From: Flagellimonas sp. HMM57
Lineage (GTDB): Bacteria; Bacteroidota; Bacteroidia; Flavobacteriales; Flavobacteriaceae
Assembly (NCBI RefSeq): GCF_021390175.1
Contig: NZ_CP090004.1
Span: forward strand, 3,711,001-3,775,000
Length of the DNA stretch: 64,000 nt
Direction: 5' to 3'
Shown: positions 25,159 through 34,770 of the stretch, piece by piece
How the letters are laid out: each line of letters starts with the position of its first letter
Position numbering within the stretch: position 1 is the first letter of the stretch
Position numbers and translations under genes: made by a program
The notes under the pieces: model-generated
Told to the model about the DNA's origin: nothing
The model's database searches: none
Seen by the model: the letters and a program-made list of their open reading frames with translations, nothing else

Positions 25159-26745
25159 TTATTTATTGTCTTCGCTAAGTTCCTCCAGTATCTTCTTGAA
25201 CCCAAGCGCAACCCCGTTGGTCCATCCAAAACCATCTTGAGTTTCGTACTCCCCTCCTCCAGAAAGCAATGTCAAGTCCTCAACATTGTATTTCTCCATC
25301 ATTTTTCCAGTGTTTTTATACACTTTCTCGTTCAGTGCCAGCCATCGCTGCATAATTTCCTTAGCTTCATTGGTATATCCGTAGTTAAGTAACCCTTTAA
25401 CGGCAATCCATTGTAAAGGGGCCCAACCATTCGGAGCATCCCATTGCTGGCCCGAATGTTCCAAAGTAGTAACCAGTCCACCTTCTTTTAGGAATTTATC
25501 CATTATCATTTCCTTTACTTGTTTGGCCTGCTCCTCTGAAGCTACATTGAAGTATAAAGGAAAAACTCCTGCCAGCGTGAGTTCTGTAGTATTTTCATTT
25601 TCTACAAAGTTATAATCGTGATAAAATCCTGTTTCCTCATTCCAAAAATAGTTGGAGATAGCTTTCTTACGATTTTCGGCCCTAGCTTTAAACTGAAGCC
25701 CTAAATTGGTAAAGCCATCTTCTGAATATATTTTTGAAATGGTACATTCCATAAAATATAACAAGCAATTTAGGTCGACGGGAAGTATATCAGCGGTTTT
25801 TGTGGTACTGAAACTTCCTTTTTCCGTATACCATCTAGAACTAAAATCCCAGCCCGAAGCTGCAGCTGATCTGAGATTATTGAAGAGTATTCGCTGTAAA
25901 GAATCAGATTCAAATACACTGGCCAAATGCAAATCCTCCTTATAAGCTTCGGGTCTTGGCGTATATCCTTTGTCCCAATACCTGTTTAAGACTTTATCCT
26001 CTCCTAATCGAACCACATGATTCTTTGGACCAACAATATTGGTATCCTGGATTCCATCCATCCAAAAATTATACTCTTTGTCCAATTGGTATAGATATGA
26101 TTTTAATATTTTTTCATTTTTTCGTGAAATGGCGTCAACCATAAGGGAAAAGAATGGCGGTTGCGACCTGGTTCTATAGTAGTTACGCGTACCATTTGGT
26201 ATAAAACCTACGGTATCGATCAAAAAAGCAAAATTATCGACCATATCCTGTGCTAAATCGTCCCTGCCATCAGCCAATAAACCTTCTAAGGTAAAATAGC
26301 TGTCCCAATAGTAGATTTCTTGAAAACGACCGCCGGGAACAACATATTTTTTTGGCAACGCTATTCGTGAGGAGTTGGCAATGCTACTATCCGGACCTCT
26401 GGTCAACTTGTCCCACATCAACGAGATATGCTCATACATGGTTTTTGTTGTGTCCGTTTCAAATTCCAAGGCTTGCATTGACCTATCCTCAAAATTTTCT
26501 TCAACAAAAGCTTTAAGGTCAAAGCCTTCCTTTTCTTTTTCAACAAGATATTTAGCTTCTAAAATTGAAATGGTATTTTTTGGAACCAAGTCGACAAAAG
26601 TTTTTGAATCCTTAAAAATAGTAGTCAGCTGAACGTCTTTGAAAAGCTGTGAATCGTAAAAATCAACCTCTTTAACCGACTTGGTTGCTTCCTTACAGCT
26701 AAAAACAATAAAACACAGTACTATTCCAAAACAAAACTTATGCAT
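25159..26745 (-). CDS. Trehalase lipoprotein (GH37)
   Basis: A 528-residue glycoside hydrolase family 37 enzyme that splits trehalose into two glucose units. The N-terminus is a lipoprotein signal (FIVFSC, Cys17), so it acts at the membrane surface or in the periplasm. Both trehalase signatures are present: PGGRFQEIYYWDSYF starting at residue 137, and QQWDAPNGWAPLQW near 412. The catalytic Asp/Glu pair and arginine-rich sugar-binding loops (GTRNYYRTRSQPP) are present. It diverges from the GntR regulator at 26835, which may control it. Confidence 0.95.
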   Translation of the reverse strand: MHKFCFGIVLCFIVFSCKEATKSVKEVDFYDSQLFKDVQLTTIFKDSKTFVDLVPKNTISILEAKYLVEKEKEGFDLKAFVEENFEDRSMQALEFETDTTKTMYEHISLMWDKLTRGPDSSIANSSRIALPKKYVVPGGRFQEIYYWDSYFTLEGLLADGRDDLAQDMVDNFAFLIDTVGFIPNGTRNYYRTRSQPPFFSLMVDAISRKNEKILKSYLYQLDKEYNFWMDGIQDTNIVGPKNHVVRLGEDKVLNRYWDKGYTPRPEAYKEDLHLASVFESDSLQRILFNNLRSAAASGWDFSSRWYTEKGSFSTTKTADILPVDLNCLLYFMECTISKIYSEDGFTNLGLQFKARAENRKKAISNYFWNEETGFYHDYNFVENENTTELTLAGVFPLYFNVASEEQAKQVKEMIMDKFLKEGGLVTTLEHSGQQWDAPNGWAPLQWIAVKGLLNYGYTNEAKEIMQRWLALNEKVYKNTGKMMEKYNVEDLTLLSGGGEYETQDGFGWTNGVALGFKKILEELSEDNK

Positions 26746-26807
26746 GCCTATAAAATTTTAAAGTGATTAAATATAAGCGTAATAACCTAAAGTGAAAAAA
26801 CGTTAAA

Positions 26808-26819
26808 ATCGTATACGAT
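26808..26819. promoter_or_regulatory. 12-base palindrome between trehalase and GntR genes
   Basis: ATCGTATACGAT is a perfect palindrome. It ends 15 bases before the GntR start and lies in the divergent promoter region of trehalase. GTATAC-centred palindromes are typical operators of GntR/FadR-type regulators, so it is the likely auto-regulatory site. Confidence 0.55.
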
Positions 26820-26834
26820 TTGTATCTTAAAGCC

Positions 26835-27467
26835 ATGAATAGTCTTAGCATTCTACGAAATCAAGTAAAATCCCATTTGTTAGAACAAATCCAGATGGGA
26901 GAATTAGAGGTGGGCAAAACCATTAATCTGGCGCGTTTATCCAGAACAATGGGGATTAGTGTCACTCCAATTCGCGAAGCCTTGAGCCAATTGGAACAGG
27001 CTCGAATTATTAAGGCGGTTCCAAATCGAGGTTTTGTTATTTTTGAACTAAGCAAAGCTGAAGCAAAAAACCTCTACGAAACCATATCCCAACTTGAATT
27101 AATGGCGTTGGAGAATTCTTCGTTCACTCCTGAATTCATTCAGGTTCTACGACTGCACCAGACCAGATTGAAACAAGCGAATACAGATTCTGGAAAGTTG
27201 AAAGAAAGATTTGAATTTCATAGGGCTTTGATAAGCCGTTGTGCAAATATCATTTTAATTCAGTTGCTTGAAGACCTAAAGGCTAGATTACTATTTTATG
27301 AACAAGGATTTGGCAAGCATGAAGCTTCTTTTTATGAAAATGTGAACAATCAGAATGAAGCTTTGATTCAAGCCATTGAAGACGATAATATACCGACCGC
27401 TGCCTTGATATTAAAAATGAATTGGATGTTTGTGTTGAAACATATTGAAAATCAAATAGATGAATGA
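26835..27467 (+). CDS. GntR-family regulator with FCD domain
   Basis: Start at the ATG 26835; an upstream TTG in frame would add five residues. About 210 residues: an N-terminal winged helix-turn-helix of the GntR family (LEVGKTINLARLSRTMGISVTPIREALSQLEQARII, about 20-60, then PNRGFVIFELS) and a helical FCD domain (about 75-205) with the family residues such as FEFHRALISRCAN. FCD regulators respond to organic acids or sugar derivatives. The nearest regulated candidates are the divergent trehalase and the exported amidohydrolase/molybdenum cluster downstream on the other strand. Confidence 0.9.
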   Translation: MNSLSILRNQVKSHLLEQIQMGELEVGKTINLARLSRTMGISVTPIREALSQLEQARIIKAVPNRGFVIFELSKAEAKNLYETISQLELMALENSSFTPEFIQVLRLHQTRLKQANTDSGKLKERFEFHRALISRCANIILIQLLEDLKARLLFYEQGFGKHEASFYENVNNQNEALIQAIEDDNIPTAALILKMNWMFVLKHIENQIDE

Positions 27468-27627
27468 ATTGTATCGAGGCATCTGAATCAAAAAAACCAG
27501 ACGGTTTGTTATGGACCTTGGTTCGTTTTGTGCTATAACCAGTTGGATGGGACACCCAAGGATTGGCCCTTGCGAATTCTAATGATAATTAACATAGACT
27601 AAACTTTGGAAGGATTCGTTATATGTA

Positions 27628-27789
27628 ATGAATAAAATCTGTCCCATGCAATTCCTGAATAAAGAGATTGAGGCTTTGGTCAAGCGAAAAAAATCCAAAT
27701 CATTGGTGAAAAAACAGATATCTTGTGGAATTTTTCAGGATTTGGAAAATGAAACAAACCCACCCGAAATACATAAAACCAACAATTAA
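27628..27789 (+). CDS. Possible 53-residue basic protein
   Basis: An ATG at 27628 opens 53 codons, rich in Lys (KRKKSKSLVKKQ), ending two bases before the convergent amidohydrolase stop. It fills most of the gap of about 325 bases after the GntR gene. I recognise no family and there is no obvious ribosome site; chance is a real possibility. Confidence 0.25.
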   Translation: MNKICPMQFLNKEIEALVKRKKSKSLVKKQISCGIFQDLENETNPPEIHKTNN

Positions 27790-27792
27790 CCG

Positions 27793-28875
27793 TTATTTTT
27801 CAAATAACGATTTATCCACTTCAGGAATTAAATTCAACGCATTTTTATAATATACCTTTTGTAATACTTCATCGGGCAAATCCAATCCGTACATTGCCCA
27901 AAAAGCATGGTATTTTTTGTAGTATGGGAAGTATTCATCATCAGTTTCCAAAACCCTGAAATAGGTTGGAAATTCTTCTGGTTTCCAGCTGTCTTTACCA
28001 AATAGGATTCTATCTTGATATTTTAAGAAGAACTTCTTTGCCATTCTGGGTTGGCGTCCCAGTTCTGCTATAATAGCACCTATACCAACAGACATATTGG
28101 GAATTTCATCCATTAACTCCCCTAGCCTAGCCAGGTTGTTTGCATACCATCCCATGTGCGCATTGATAAACTTGGTTTTTGGATGCTTTTTGAACATACG
28201 ATGTTGTTCGTCAATAATCTGTTGCCAAGGTGCAGGATTGGTAGCGGAGCGTTTCCTTCTAGGCCTCGTTTTCAGTTCCAACCATCTTTCATTGTCTTTG
28301 TCCATAGGGTCCCAGAATGATTTTGGATCAGCTGCATGAATCAATACGGGAATTCCCAATTCACCACATTTTGTCCAGATAGGGTCTAGCCTAGAGTCAT
28401 CGATCGCAATACGTTTTCCATTGATATCCTTGTGCCGTAATCCCAAGCTTTTGTAGATTTTTAGTCCTTTTGCTCCACTTTTTACATCAGATTCCAACTG
28501 TTTTACAGCTTCTTCTCCCCAATTGGGCTTACCAACTCCGCTAAAATCTATGTTGGCGAAAATTACAAACCTATTGGGATAATTATCGTTGACATTTTTC
28601 AGCATATCCCGCAAGCCTTCACCAGAACCACCACTCAGATTGACCATGACGCCCATATTCATTTTATCCATATCTCGTACTAGAGCGGACAAATCTTGTG
28701 TTGCCATGTTGAATTGATGACTATGGACATCGATAAAGGTAAACTTGGCTTTGTCGACAGGGTTTTCTGGAACTACCAATGTTGATTTGGGATTATACTC
28801 CTCAAACCCCATTTCTTGACTCTTTGTACATAAAAAGCAAAGAAAGAATAGTAAAGTTATAATATAGGTTCTCAT
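27793..28875 (-). CDS. Exported amidohydrolase (amidohydrolase_2 type)
   Basis: A 360-residue TIM-barrel metal-dependent hydrolase with a signal peptide (ends near TKSQ). Metal ligands are visible: HSH (DVHSHQF, about 50-55), His in VLIHAADP (about 177), His in FINAHMGW (about 236) and Asp in LFGKDSW (about 291). The family acts on carboxylated or cyclic substrates, by hydrolysis or decarboxylation. It is last in the minus-strand molybdenum cluster, only two bases after the cytidylyltransferase gene, so it is probably co-transcribed and may act on the product or substrate of the molybdenum enzyme. Confidence 0.87.
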   Translation of the reverse strand: MRTYIITLLFFLCFLCTKSQEMGFEEYNPKSTLVVPENPVDKAKFTFIDVHSHQFNMATQDLSALVRDMDKMNMGVMVNLSGGSGEGLRDMLKNVNDNYPNRFVIFANIDFSGVGKPNWGEEAVKQLESDVKSGAKGLKIYKSLGLRHKDINGKRIAIDDSRLDPIWTKCGELGIPVLIHAADPKSFWDPMDKDNERWLELKTRPRRKRSATNPAPWQQIIDEQHRMFKKHPKTKFINAHMGWYANNLARLGELMDEIPNMSVGIGAIIAELGRQPRMAKKFFLKYQDRILFGKDSWKPEEFPTYFRVLETDDEYFPYYKKYHAFWAMYGLDLPDEVLQKVYYKNALNLIPEVDKSLFEK

Positions 28876-28877
28876 GG

Positions 28878-29474
28878 TTAATTTATCATTTTATCAAGCA
28901 GTTGTGAATATTTTTCTTGTGTATCAATGTCAATTTCCTTTCCATTGGGAAAAACACGTTCGGTATCATCTATGTACTTTTCTATAATCTGTTTTGCACC
29001 AGAATCCTTATCAAGTTCAAGAAGTTCTGAGAGAATGGAACGGTGGAAAATTGCAGGGACACCAACTTTATTTTCATAGGCTGTTGCTATTATGATTGAT
29101 TCACCATCATTAAATTTCTTTTTCATCAAATCTAAGTATACCGAATCTATCATTGGCTGGTCAGCAAGCATGACTAAAATTCCATCAAAATTCTTATCAT
29201 GTTCTAAAGTATGTTTTACTCCTACAGCAATTGAACTTCCAATACCGGATTGCCATTTGGGGTTATAAACCAAGTTTGCTTCAGAAATGGATGATCGTAT
29301 CTCATTCGCATTGGACCCTAAAACAACATATGTGTGAGCCGTTACTTTCTGTGCTTGTTCAAGTGCATGTCCTAAAAGTGTGGTCTTTCCCCAAGGAAGC
29401 AACTGCTTTATTGAATTCCCCATTCTTTTTGAAGCTCCTGCAGCCAATATCAGTGTAGCAATAGATTTGGACAT
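28878..29474 (-). CDS. mocA: MocA-like molybdopterin cytidylyltransferase
   Basis: A 198-residue nucleotidyltransferase of the MobA/MocA family. The N-terminal loop LILAAGASKRMG (8-19) with K23/Q24 binds the nucleotide, and LVMLADQPMI (about 92-102) holds the metal-binding Asp. MocA adds CMP to Moco, making the dinucleotide used by xanthine-oxidase-family enzymes. The separate MobA-type gene at 32848 is more likely the GMP-type or a paralogue. The gene lies one base from the xdhC stop. Assignment to MocA rather than MobA rests on its pairing with XdhC. Confidence 0.82.
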   Translation of the reverse strand: MSKSIATLILAAGASKRMGNSIKQLLPWGKTTLLGHALEQAQKVTAHTYVVLGSNANEIRSSISEANLVYNPKWQSGIGSSIAVGVKHTLEHDKNFDGILVMLADQPMIDSVYLDLMKKKFNDGESIIIATAYENKVGVPAIFHRSILSELLELDKDSGAKQIIEKYIDDTERVFPNGKEIDIDTQEKYSQLLDKMIN

Positions 29475-29475
29475 A

Positions 29476-30486
29476 TTAGTTGTGAATCTTACCCATTTTG
29501 TTTTTTAAGAGCATTGGCTCTTTATGACGTACAACAGTTAAAATTTCAGCCAAAACAGCTATTGCGATTTCTTGCGGTGTTTCTGCTCCAATATCAATTC
29601 CAGCTGGACCGTGTATTTGGTCTAGGAAGTTTTCCGAAATATCTGGATGTCGTTCCAATAATTCATCAAATAACTTTTCCCGTCTTTTAAAAGGGCCCAA
29701 AAGACCCATATAAGCTGGTTTTTGGTCCTTCAAAGCGACGAGATACTGTAAATCCTTAACAAAGCTATGGGTCATTATGGCCACGGCGGTCTGCTCGTCC
29801 AGTTTTGGTCGGAAAGATTCTGGCTCGACGGTAATGAGTTTGTGAATGCCTGGGAAATCATTTTCAGTTTTCTCTTCTCGTGGGTTGGCAACAATGGTAA
29901 CTTCCCAACCTGTTAAAGCTGCATATTTGCACAATTGTACGGCATCATGCTCTGCACCAATGATCATTAATTGAAAACAAGGTTGCATCTTTTGCTCAAA
30001 ATACAACAAATCTATGTCTTGTTTTTGGACACTTTGATTTATAGGGTATGCAACGGCTCCCAAACGGAAAAAGGTTCCAAAATCTTCATGCGCAGTATGC
30101 TCCTTTTCATAGAATGATTGTATCTCAAATGTATTTCTTTGCAAAATGGTGCTCCAAAACTGGGTTATCAGGTCTGGGCTTGGATCAAAAACCTCCAATA
30201 GAATATACAGAATGCCTTCACAGCCTAAACGATATCTGCCATCGTAGACCATTACTTTTGGCACTCCATTGGTAAAAACCGATTGTGCTTGCCTTAGGAT
30301 TTCCTTCTCCACACATCCACCACTTACTGCACCCACCATATCTCCATTTTCAAAAATCAACATACGTACTCCAGGTCTACGATATGATGAACCTTCTAAG
30401 GAAACAACGGTCGCCAAAATAGCTTTTTGGGAATTTGGCCTGCCTTCTTCATATTGTTGGATGATATTTTTTAGCTCGTGGGTCAT
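29476..30486 (-). CDS. xdhC: XdhC-family molybdenum cofactor insertion protein
   Basis: A 336-residue protein with the XdhC/CoxI N-terminal domain: SSYRRPGVRMLI (about 32-43), GAVSGGCVEKEI (52-63) and DGRYRLGCEGIL. The second half (about 170-300) is a Rossmann-like domain (MIIGAEHDAVQLCKYA, then TVAIMTHS). XdhC binds the molybdenum cofactor, helps its sulfuration and loads it into xanthine-dehydrogenase-type apoenzymes. The partner enzyme here is the periplasmic-type oxidoreductase at 34771-37924. Confidence 0.93.
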   Translation of the reverse strand: MTHELKNIIQQYEEGRPNSQKAILATVVSLEGSSYRRPGVRMLIFENGDMVGAVSGGCVEKEILRQAQSVFTNGVPKVMVYDGRYRLGCEGILYILLEVFDPSPDLITQFWSTILQRNTFEIQSFYEKEHTAHEDFGTFFRLGAVAYPINQSVQKQDIDLLYFEQKMQPCFQLMIIGAEHDAVQLCKYAALTGWEVTIVANPREEKTENDFPGIHKLITVEPESFRPKLDEQTAVAIMTHSFVKDLQYLVALKDQKPAYMGLLGPFKRREKLFDELLERHPDISENFLDQIHGPAGIDIGAETPQEIAIAVLAEILTVVRHKEPMLLKNKMGKIHN

Positions 30487-30570
30487 TTAAAAGGGTTTCA
30501 AGTTTTTAAAATCTCAATTCTTACACCTAATTGCTAGTTGACGATTATCGCCATAATTCATTGATATGTT

Positions 30571-31773
30571 TTAAACAATAATACTTTTCGTAGGTATAAA
30601 TGATAATACAGCCCCATCCTCTCCAACGGCTTGATTGGGTTCCATTTGTACAAAACCATTCGCTCTAGACAGATTTAAAAGGTCACCGGACCCTGATGTA
30701 TTCAACGTATTTGCACATAGAACACCTTCTTTGATTCTAGTCTTCACACCTACAAACATTGTTAAGTCAGTTTTGTTTACAAAAGGTTCTTCTAAAAATA
30801 CAGTAAATTGAGATGATTCTGTATCTAAAGATTTGTTAAGCCATGGTTTAAAATATAGATGGTAATTTACAAAAGTTGATACTGGATTGCCTGGAAATGC
30901 AAATACTATTGATTTTTTGGTTTCATGTTTTCCAAACCAAAATGGTTTGCCAGGTCGCTGGAGCACTTTATGAAATATCTTTTTAACGCTCAGTTCTTCA
31001 AAAGTTTTAGGTAAAAAATCAAACTTTCCTTTGGAAACCCCGCCACTTAAAAGTAAAACATCATAATCAGTAAGAAGTGATTCCAAATTACGCTGCAATA
31101 TGGATTCATCGTCGTTAAAATGATAGGTTTCCGCTGTTATATTTTCATCAGCTAAAAGAGCTGCCAGTGAATGTGTATTCGATTTTCGTATTTGATGTGG
31201 TAACGGAGTTTCATCAACTTTGACCAGTTCGTTGCCTGTAGCTACAACAGCTATTTTTGGTAGTTTTTTGACCAGAACTTCAGATTTGCCAACAGTTGCC
31301 AATACACCAATTTCAGCTGCATTAATTTTGAGCCCCGGTTGAAGTAATTCCTCACCACTTGCAATATCGCTTGCCTTATAATGGATATTTTGTCCTTTGA
31401 CTACTGCATTTTCCACGGTAAAAATCCCATTATCTTCGGATGTGTGCTCGTACATGATGACTGTATCTGCATTTTCAGGCACCATGGAACCTGTCATTAC
31501 CTCGATACATGTAGCATTATCCTCTAGAATAAGTTGCGGATTTCCGGCTTGGGCCACCATTGTAGCTTTGAACACTGTTTTATTCGGTTCAAGGTTCTTA
31601 TATTGTATTGCAATGCCGTCTTTGGTAGCTCTATTAAAAGGTGGAAAATCCCTATCGGCAACGATGCTTTCGGCCAAAATTCGATTGTTTGCCTGTAGCA
31701 ATGGAACAGATTCAGTTCCGTAGTCTTCCACATTTTCAAGTACAGCTTGCAGTGCCACTTTGAACGTAATCAT
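30571..31773 (-). CDS. moeA: Molybdopterin molybdenumtransferase MoeA
   Basis: A 400-residue MoeA protein that inserts molybdate into adenylylated molybdopterin. Features seen are the RDFPPFNRATKDGIAI stretch (about 39-54), EVMTGSMVPENADTVI (about 90-105), the MoCF-type TGNELV, LLSGGVSKGKFDF (substrate loop, about 240-252) and FAFPGNPVSTFVNY. All domains I-IV are present by length. The partner adenylyltransferase MogA is not in this window. Confidence 0.95.
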   Translation of the reverse strand: MITFKVALQAVLENVEDYGTESVPLLQANNRILAESIVADRDFPPFNRATKDGIAIQYKNLEPNKTVFKATMVAQAGNPQLILEDNATCIEVMTGSMVPENADTVIMYEHTSEDNGIFTVENAVVKGQNIHYKASDIASGEELLQPGLKINAAEIGVLATVGKSEVLVKKLPKIAVVATGNELVKVDETPLPHQIRKSNTHSLAALLADENITAETYHFNDDESILQRNLESLLTDYDVLLLSGGVSKGKFDFLPKTFEELSVKKIFHKVLQRPGKPFWFGKHETKKSIVFAFPGNPVSTFVNYHLYFKPWLNKSLDTESSQFTVFLEEPFVNKTDLTMFVGVKTRIKEGVLCANTLNTSGSGDLLNLSRANGFVQMEPNQAVGEDGAVLSFIPTKSIIV

Positions 31774-31790
31774 ATCATTTGGTTTGATAC

Positions 31791-32858
31791 TTATGACGAT
31801 AAGGTCATTAATTTGTTCATTCCTCCCAAAATATTATAAAACTTTAATTCAGGATAATCCATTTGGAGTTGTTTTGTAGCAATTGCACTCCGTTTTCCAG
31901 ATTGACAGACGATATAAATATCGTGATGACTTTTAGATAGTTGTTTGGGCAGTTGCAACGTATTCAAAGGTAGATGTATTGCTTCCTGAAGGTGGCCACG
32001 GTCAAATTCCCCTTTAGTTCGAACATCTAACAAGGTAAAAGGTGTTTTAGATTCCCTGAGTTCTAAAAAGGTTTCTACGCTGACCTCAGCTACTATTTCG
32101 CAAGAATCGGTTTGATAAGTTTCCTTGAGTTCAGTGATTTTAGTATTCGAAAGCTGCGGTTTAAACTTCATTTTGGTGGTGCGCTGGCTTAATCCATCAT
32201 AAATCAACAAGCTTCCAGAAAGTATTTCTCCTACCCCTGATATCAATTTTATGGTTTCCAAGGCCTGTAATGTTCCTATTATCCCAGGTAAAACCCCCAT
32301 AACGCCATTTTCATTGCAGTTTGGTACTTCATTTGGGGTTGGCATATCTGGATATAAACAGCGGTATGTAGGTCCGTTTTCATGGTTAAATACGCTAACA
32401 TGCCCTTCAAAACCATGTAAAGCTCCGTAAACAAAAGGCTTATTTAGAATTACGCAAGCATCATTTATCAAATAACGTGTTGGGAAGTTATCGGTCGCAT
32501 CGACTACGACATCATAATCTTTTATAGTGTCCAGTGCATTATCCCTGGTCAGAAAAGTGTCATGTAAGCCAAAAACGGTCTGTGAATTTTGAACACTTAA
32601 TTTTTCGTGGGCAACCTCCAGTTTTAATCTTCCTAAATCTTTTTCGGTATACAGTACTTGTCGCTGCAGGTTATGCAATTCCACAACGTCTTGGTCCATA
32701 AGTCCTAACATTCCCACGCCCATGGCATTCAGGTATTGCAGGATAGGAATGCCCAACCCGCCTAGACCAACTACCAGGACCTTGCTATTTATCAATTTGG
32801 ATTGACCTTCTGGGCCAAATTCCTTCAAACTTGTTTGTCTACTATACCTATCCTCCAT
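31791..32858 (-). CDS. moeB: MoeB/ThiF-type adenylyltransferase with C-terminal rhodanese domain
   Basis: I start at the ATG at 32858 (MEDRYSRQ); the frame extends 23 residues upstream but the family begins with RYSRQ. The E1-like domain (1-230) shows the ATP loop GLGGLGIPILQYL and VVDATDNFPTRYLINDACV. The C-terminal domain (about 255-350) is a rhodanese with catalytic Cys in CQSGKRS. It adenylylates the C-terminal glycine of MoaD and may also supply sulfur. It overlaps the end of the mobA gene by 11 bases. Confidence 0.92.
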   Translation of the reverse strand: MEDRYSRQTSLKEFGPEGQSKLINSKVLVVGLGGLGIPILQYLNAMGVGMLGLMDQDVVELHNLQRQVLYTEKDLGRLKLEVAHEKLSVQNSQTVFGLHDTFLTRDNALDTIKDYDVVVDATDNFPTRYLINDACVILNKPFVYGALHGFEGHVSVFNHENGPTYRCLYPDMPTPNEVPNCNENGVMGVLPGIIGTLQALETIKLISGVGEILSGSLLIYDGLSQRTTKMKFKPQLSNTKITELKETYQTDSCEIVAEVSVETFLELRESKTPFTLLDVRTKGEFDRGHLQEAIHLPLNTLQLPKQLSKSHHDIYIVCQSGKRSAIATKQLQMDYPELKFYNILGGMNKLMTLSS

Positions 32859-33468
32859 CGGCCAAAGCAATTTTTGATTTGATAAACTCGTAATCTTCAA
32901 TGGAATTGGCATTGTACAGTAGTTCATCTTGTTCTGGATGAACGAGTTGAATATCAGAATTGATAAGAAATTTTCGTGGACAGCTACTTTTCGCAGTTTT
33001 TAAAAATGAAATGGATTTTTGCAATCCAGCCGGTTCCCAAATTGTAATCAAAGGTTCGGGTAATCCAGTTTCTTTTGTTGCAAAAGAGGTGGCCAATCTA
33101 TTTGTGTTTCGACTATTTGAAAGCAATTGCAGTGCTTCTTTGTCAATCATTGGTAAATCGCATGCCAGTACAAGCCAAGCCACTTCTGGATAATTGCTAT
33201 GCGCACTGAGTATGCCGTTGAACGGCCCCCGATATTCATTTTTATCAATTATTGTATTGAAGCTATTTGTCAATGCTGTCTCTTGTTCTTCCCGTATACT
33301 AAGAAAGACAGTATCGCAGATGGTACCCAAAAGTTGGTACAGATACTCTTGCTGCGGAATACCGCGATAAGGAATCAACCCTTTATCGGTTCCCATACGG
33401 GTGCTCCTGCCCCCTGCAAGTACTAAACCATATAGCTTTGGTATTTTATGTTCGTTTGTATTTTTCAC
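32848..33468 (-). CDS. mobA: Molybdenum cofactor guanylyltransferase, MobA type
   Basis: A 206-residue nucleotidyltransferase: LAGGRSTRMGTDKGLI (about 17-32) is the NTP-binding loop and WLVLACDLPMI (about 111-121) holds the metal-binding Asp. It sits directly downstream of moaA (13 bases) and overlaps moeB. The MobA reaction is transfer of GMP to Moco. With a second related gene at 28878, this window encodes two such enzymes, as expected if both MGD- and MCD-type cofactors are used. Confidence 0.9.
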   Translation of the reverse strand: MKNTNEHKIPKLYGLVLAGGRSTRMGTDKGLIPYRGIPQQEYLYQLLGTICDTVFLSIREEQETALTNSFNTIIDKNEYRGPFNGILSAHSNYPEVAWLVLACDLPMIDKEALQLLSNSRNTNRLATSFATKETGLPEPLITIWEPAGLQKSISFLKTAKSSCPRKFLINSDIQLVHPEQDELLYNANSIEDYEFIKSKIALADGG

Positions 33469-33481
33469 ACTTCAATCTTAG

Positions 33482-34468
33482 TTAACCGCCAATGGATGTC
33501 ATTGAACTATCGAATACTGTCGTCGAATGTTCTTGCTGCGCATCAAAACCAGTTTTGGCTCTATTGCCAATAGCATTAAGAATGGCACTCTTTACATTTT
33601 CTTCCCCATTTGCTTCACGAATGATATCCCGAAGATTCACTTTGGGTTTTCCGTACAAACACGTGACCACGTCGCCAGTTGCAGTTACTCTTAACCTATT
33701 GCAACTTCCGCAAAATGTTCTGCTGAAGGATGGAATAATACCAAAAGTACCTTGATGCCCCGGTATTTTATAGTTTATGGAAGTGGATGTTTTGGGTGAC
33801 TCCAGTTTTTGATAATCGGGATATGCTTGTGCTATATGTTCTAAAATAGCTTTGTAATTCCATTTGATGGAGGTGAAATTCTTTGAACCTCCGTTAAAGG
33901 GCATTTCTTCTAAAAAACGGACAGAAACATTATAATGCTTCATAACTTTTAAAATAGGTAGAATATCCTGTTCGTTCTGACCATCCAATACGATAAAATT
34001 AATGCGGACATTAAATCCTTCGGTAATAAGTCGTATTAGGTTATTGTGTACAGTTTCAAATTGTTTTCTACGTGTTATTCGCTCAAATGTCTCTTTATTG
34101 ATGGAATCCAAACTAACATTGATGTTTTTAATCCCAAGCTGTTTTAATTCATCAATATGAGGACCGATCAACGTAGCATTTGTGGTGACTGAAATATCGT
34201 CAAGCCCTTTCATCTTGGTCAATGCCCGTAACAGCACCATTACATCTTTTCGAACAAAAGGTTCCCCACCTGTAATCCGTATTTTATCTATCCCCTGCTC
34301 CACCAATATGCTTCCCACTTGAGTGAGCTCTTCAATAGTAAGCAACTTGTCATTTTTCACAAAGTTGATTCCTTCCGAAGGCATACAATAATTACAGCGC
34401 AGGTTGCACCTGTCCGTTACGGCAAGTCTTAAATAGTTAATTTCCCTATTGTGATTATCTATCAGCAT
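33482..34468 (-). CDS. moaA: GTP 3',8-cyclase MoaA (radical SAM)
   Basis: A 328-residue radical-SAM enzyme that catalyses the first step of molybdopterin synthesis. The N-terminal 4Fe-4S cluster cysteines are C21, C25 and C28 in CNLRCNYC; RITGGEPFVRKDV follows. The C-terminal cluster is carried by CGSCNRLRV and the later TCLYG Cys. It ends in the conserved Gly-Gly (TSIGG). The partner MoaC, which is needed for the same step, is not in the window. Confidence 0.96.
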   Translation of the reverse strand: MLIDNHNREINYLRLAVTDRCNLRCNYCMPSEGINFVKNDKLLTIEELTQVGSILVEQGIDKIRITGGEPFVRKDVMVLLRALTKMKGLDDISVTTNATLIGPHIDELKQLGIKNINVSLDSINKETFERITRRKQFETVHNNLIRLITEGFNVRINFIVLDGQNEQDILPILKVMKHYNVSVRFLEEMPFNGGSKNFTSIKWNYKAILEHIAQAYPDYQKLESPKTSTSINYKIPGHQGTFGIIPSFSRTFCGSCNRLRVTATGDVVTCLYGKPKVNLRDIIREANGEENVKSAILNAIGNRAKTGFDAQQEHSTTVFDSSMTSIGG

Positions 34469-34512
34469 AGTTATCCTTCAAAACCGTGGAAAAGATAGTA
34501 CTTCTGTTTTTA

Positions 34513-34767
34513 TTATCCGCCGCTCACGGGTGGAATTAATGCTATTTCATCGTATGAATTAATTACTTTATCATCTTCTGCATAATCGTTGTTCACGGCT
34601 ATGGCAAGCGAGGACAATTTGTTCAATTCTGGATATGTATCGCCTAAAAACTGTTTAAGTTCTTTTACGGTTTTTGGAATTTTTCTGCCTGTAACACTGG
34701 ATGTGGGAACGGACAAGGTAGAGGTCCCTACAATGTCCTTTGTAATCCCGAATAATAATATCGTCAT
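34513..34767 (-). CDS. moaD: Molybdopterin synthase small subunit MoaD
   Basis: An 84-residue ubiquitin-like protein ending in PPVSGG, whose terminal Gly-Gly is adenylylated by MoeB and then thiocarboxylated. Length and end fit MoaD. It lies 45 bases upstream of moaA and three bases after the molybdopterin subunit gene. The large subunit MoaE is not encoded here. Confidence 0.92.
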   Translation of the reverse strand: MTILLFGITKDIVGTSTLSVPTSSVTGRKIPKTVKELKQFLGDTYPELNKLSSLAIAVNNDYAEDDKVINSYDEIALIPPVSGG

Positions 34768-34770
34768 AAA

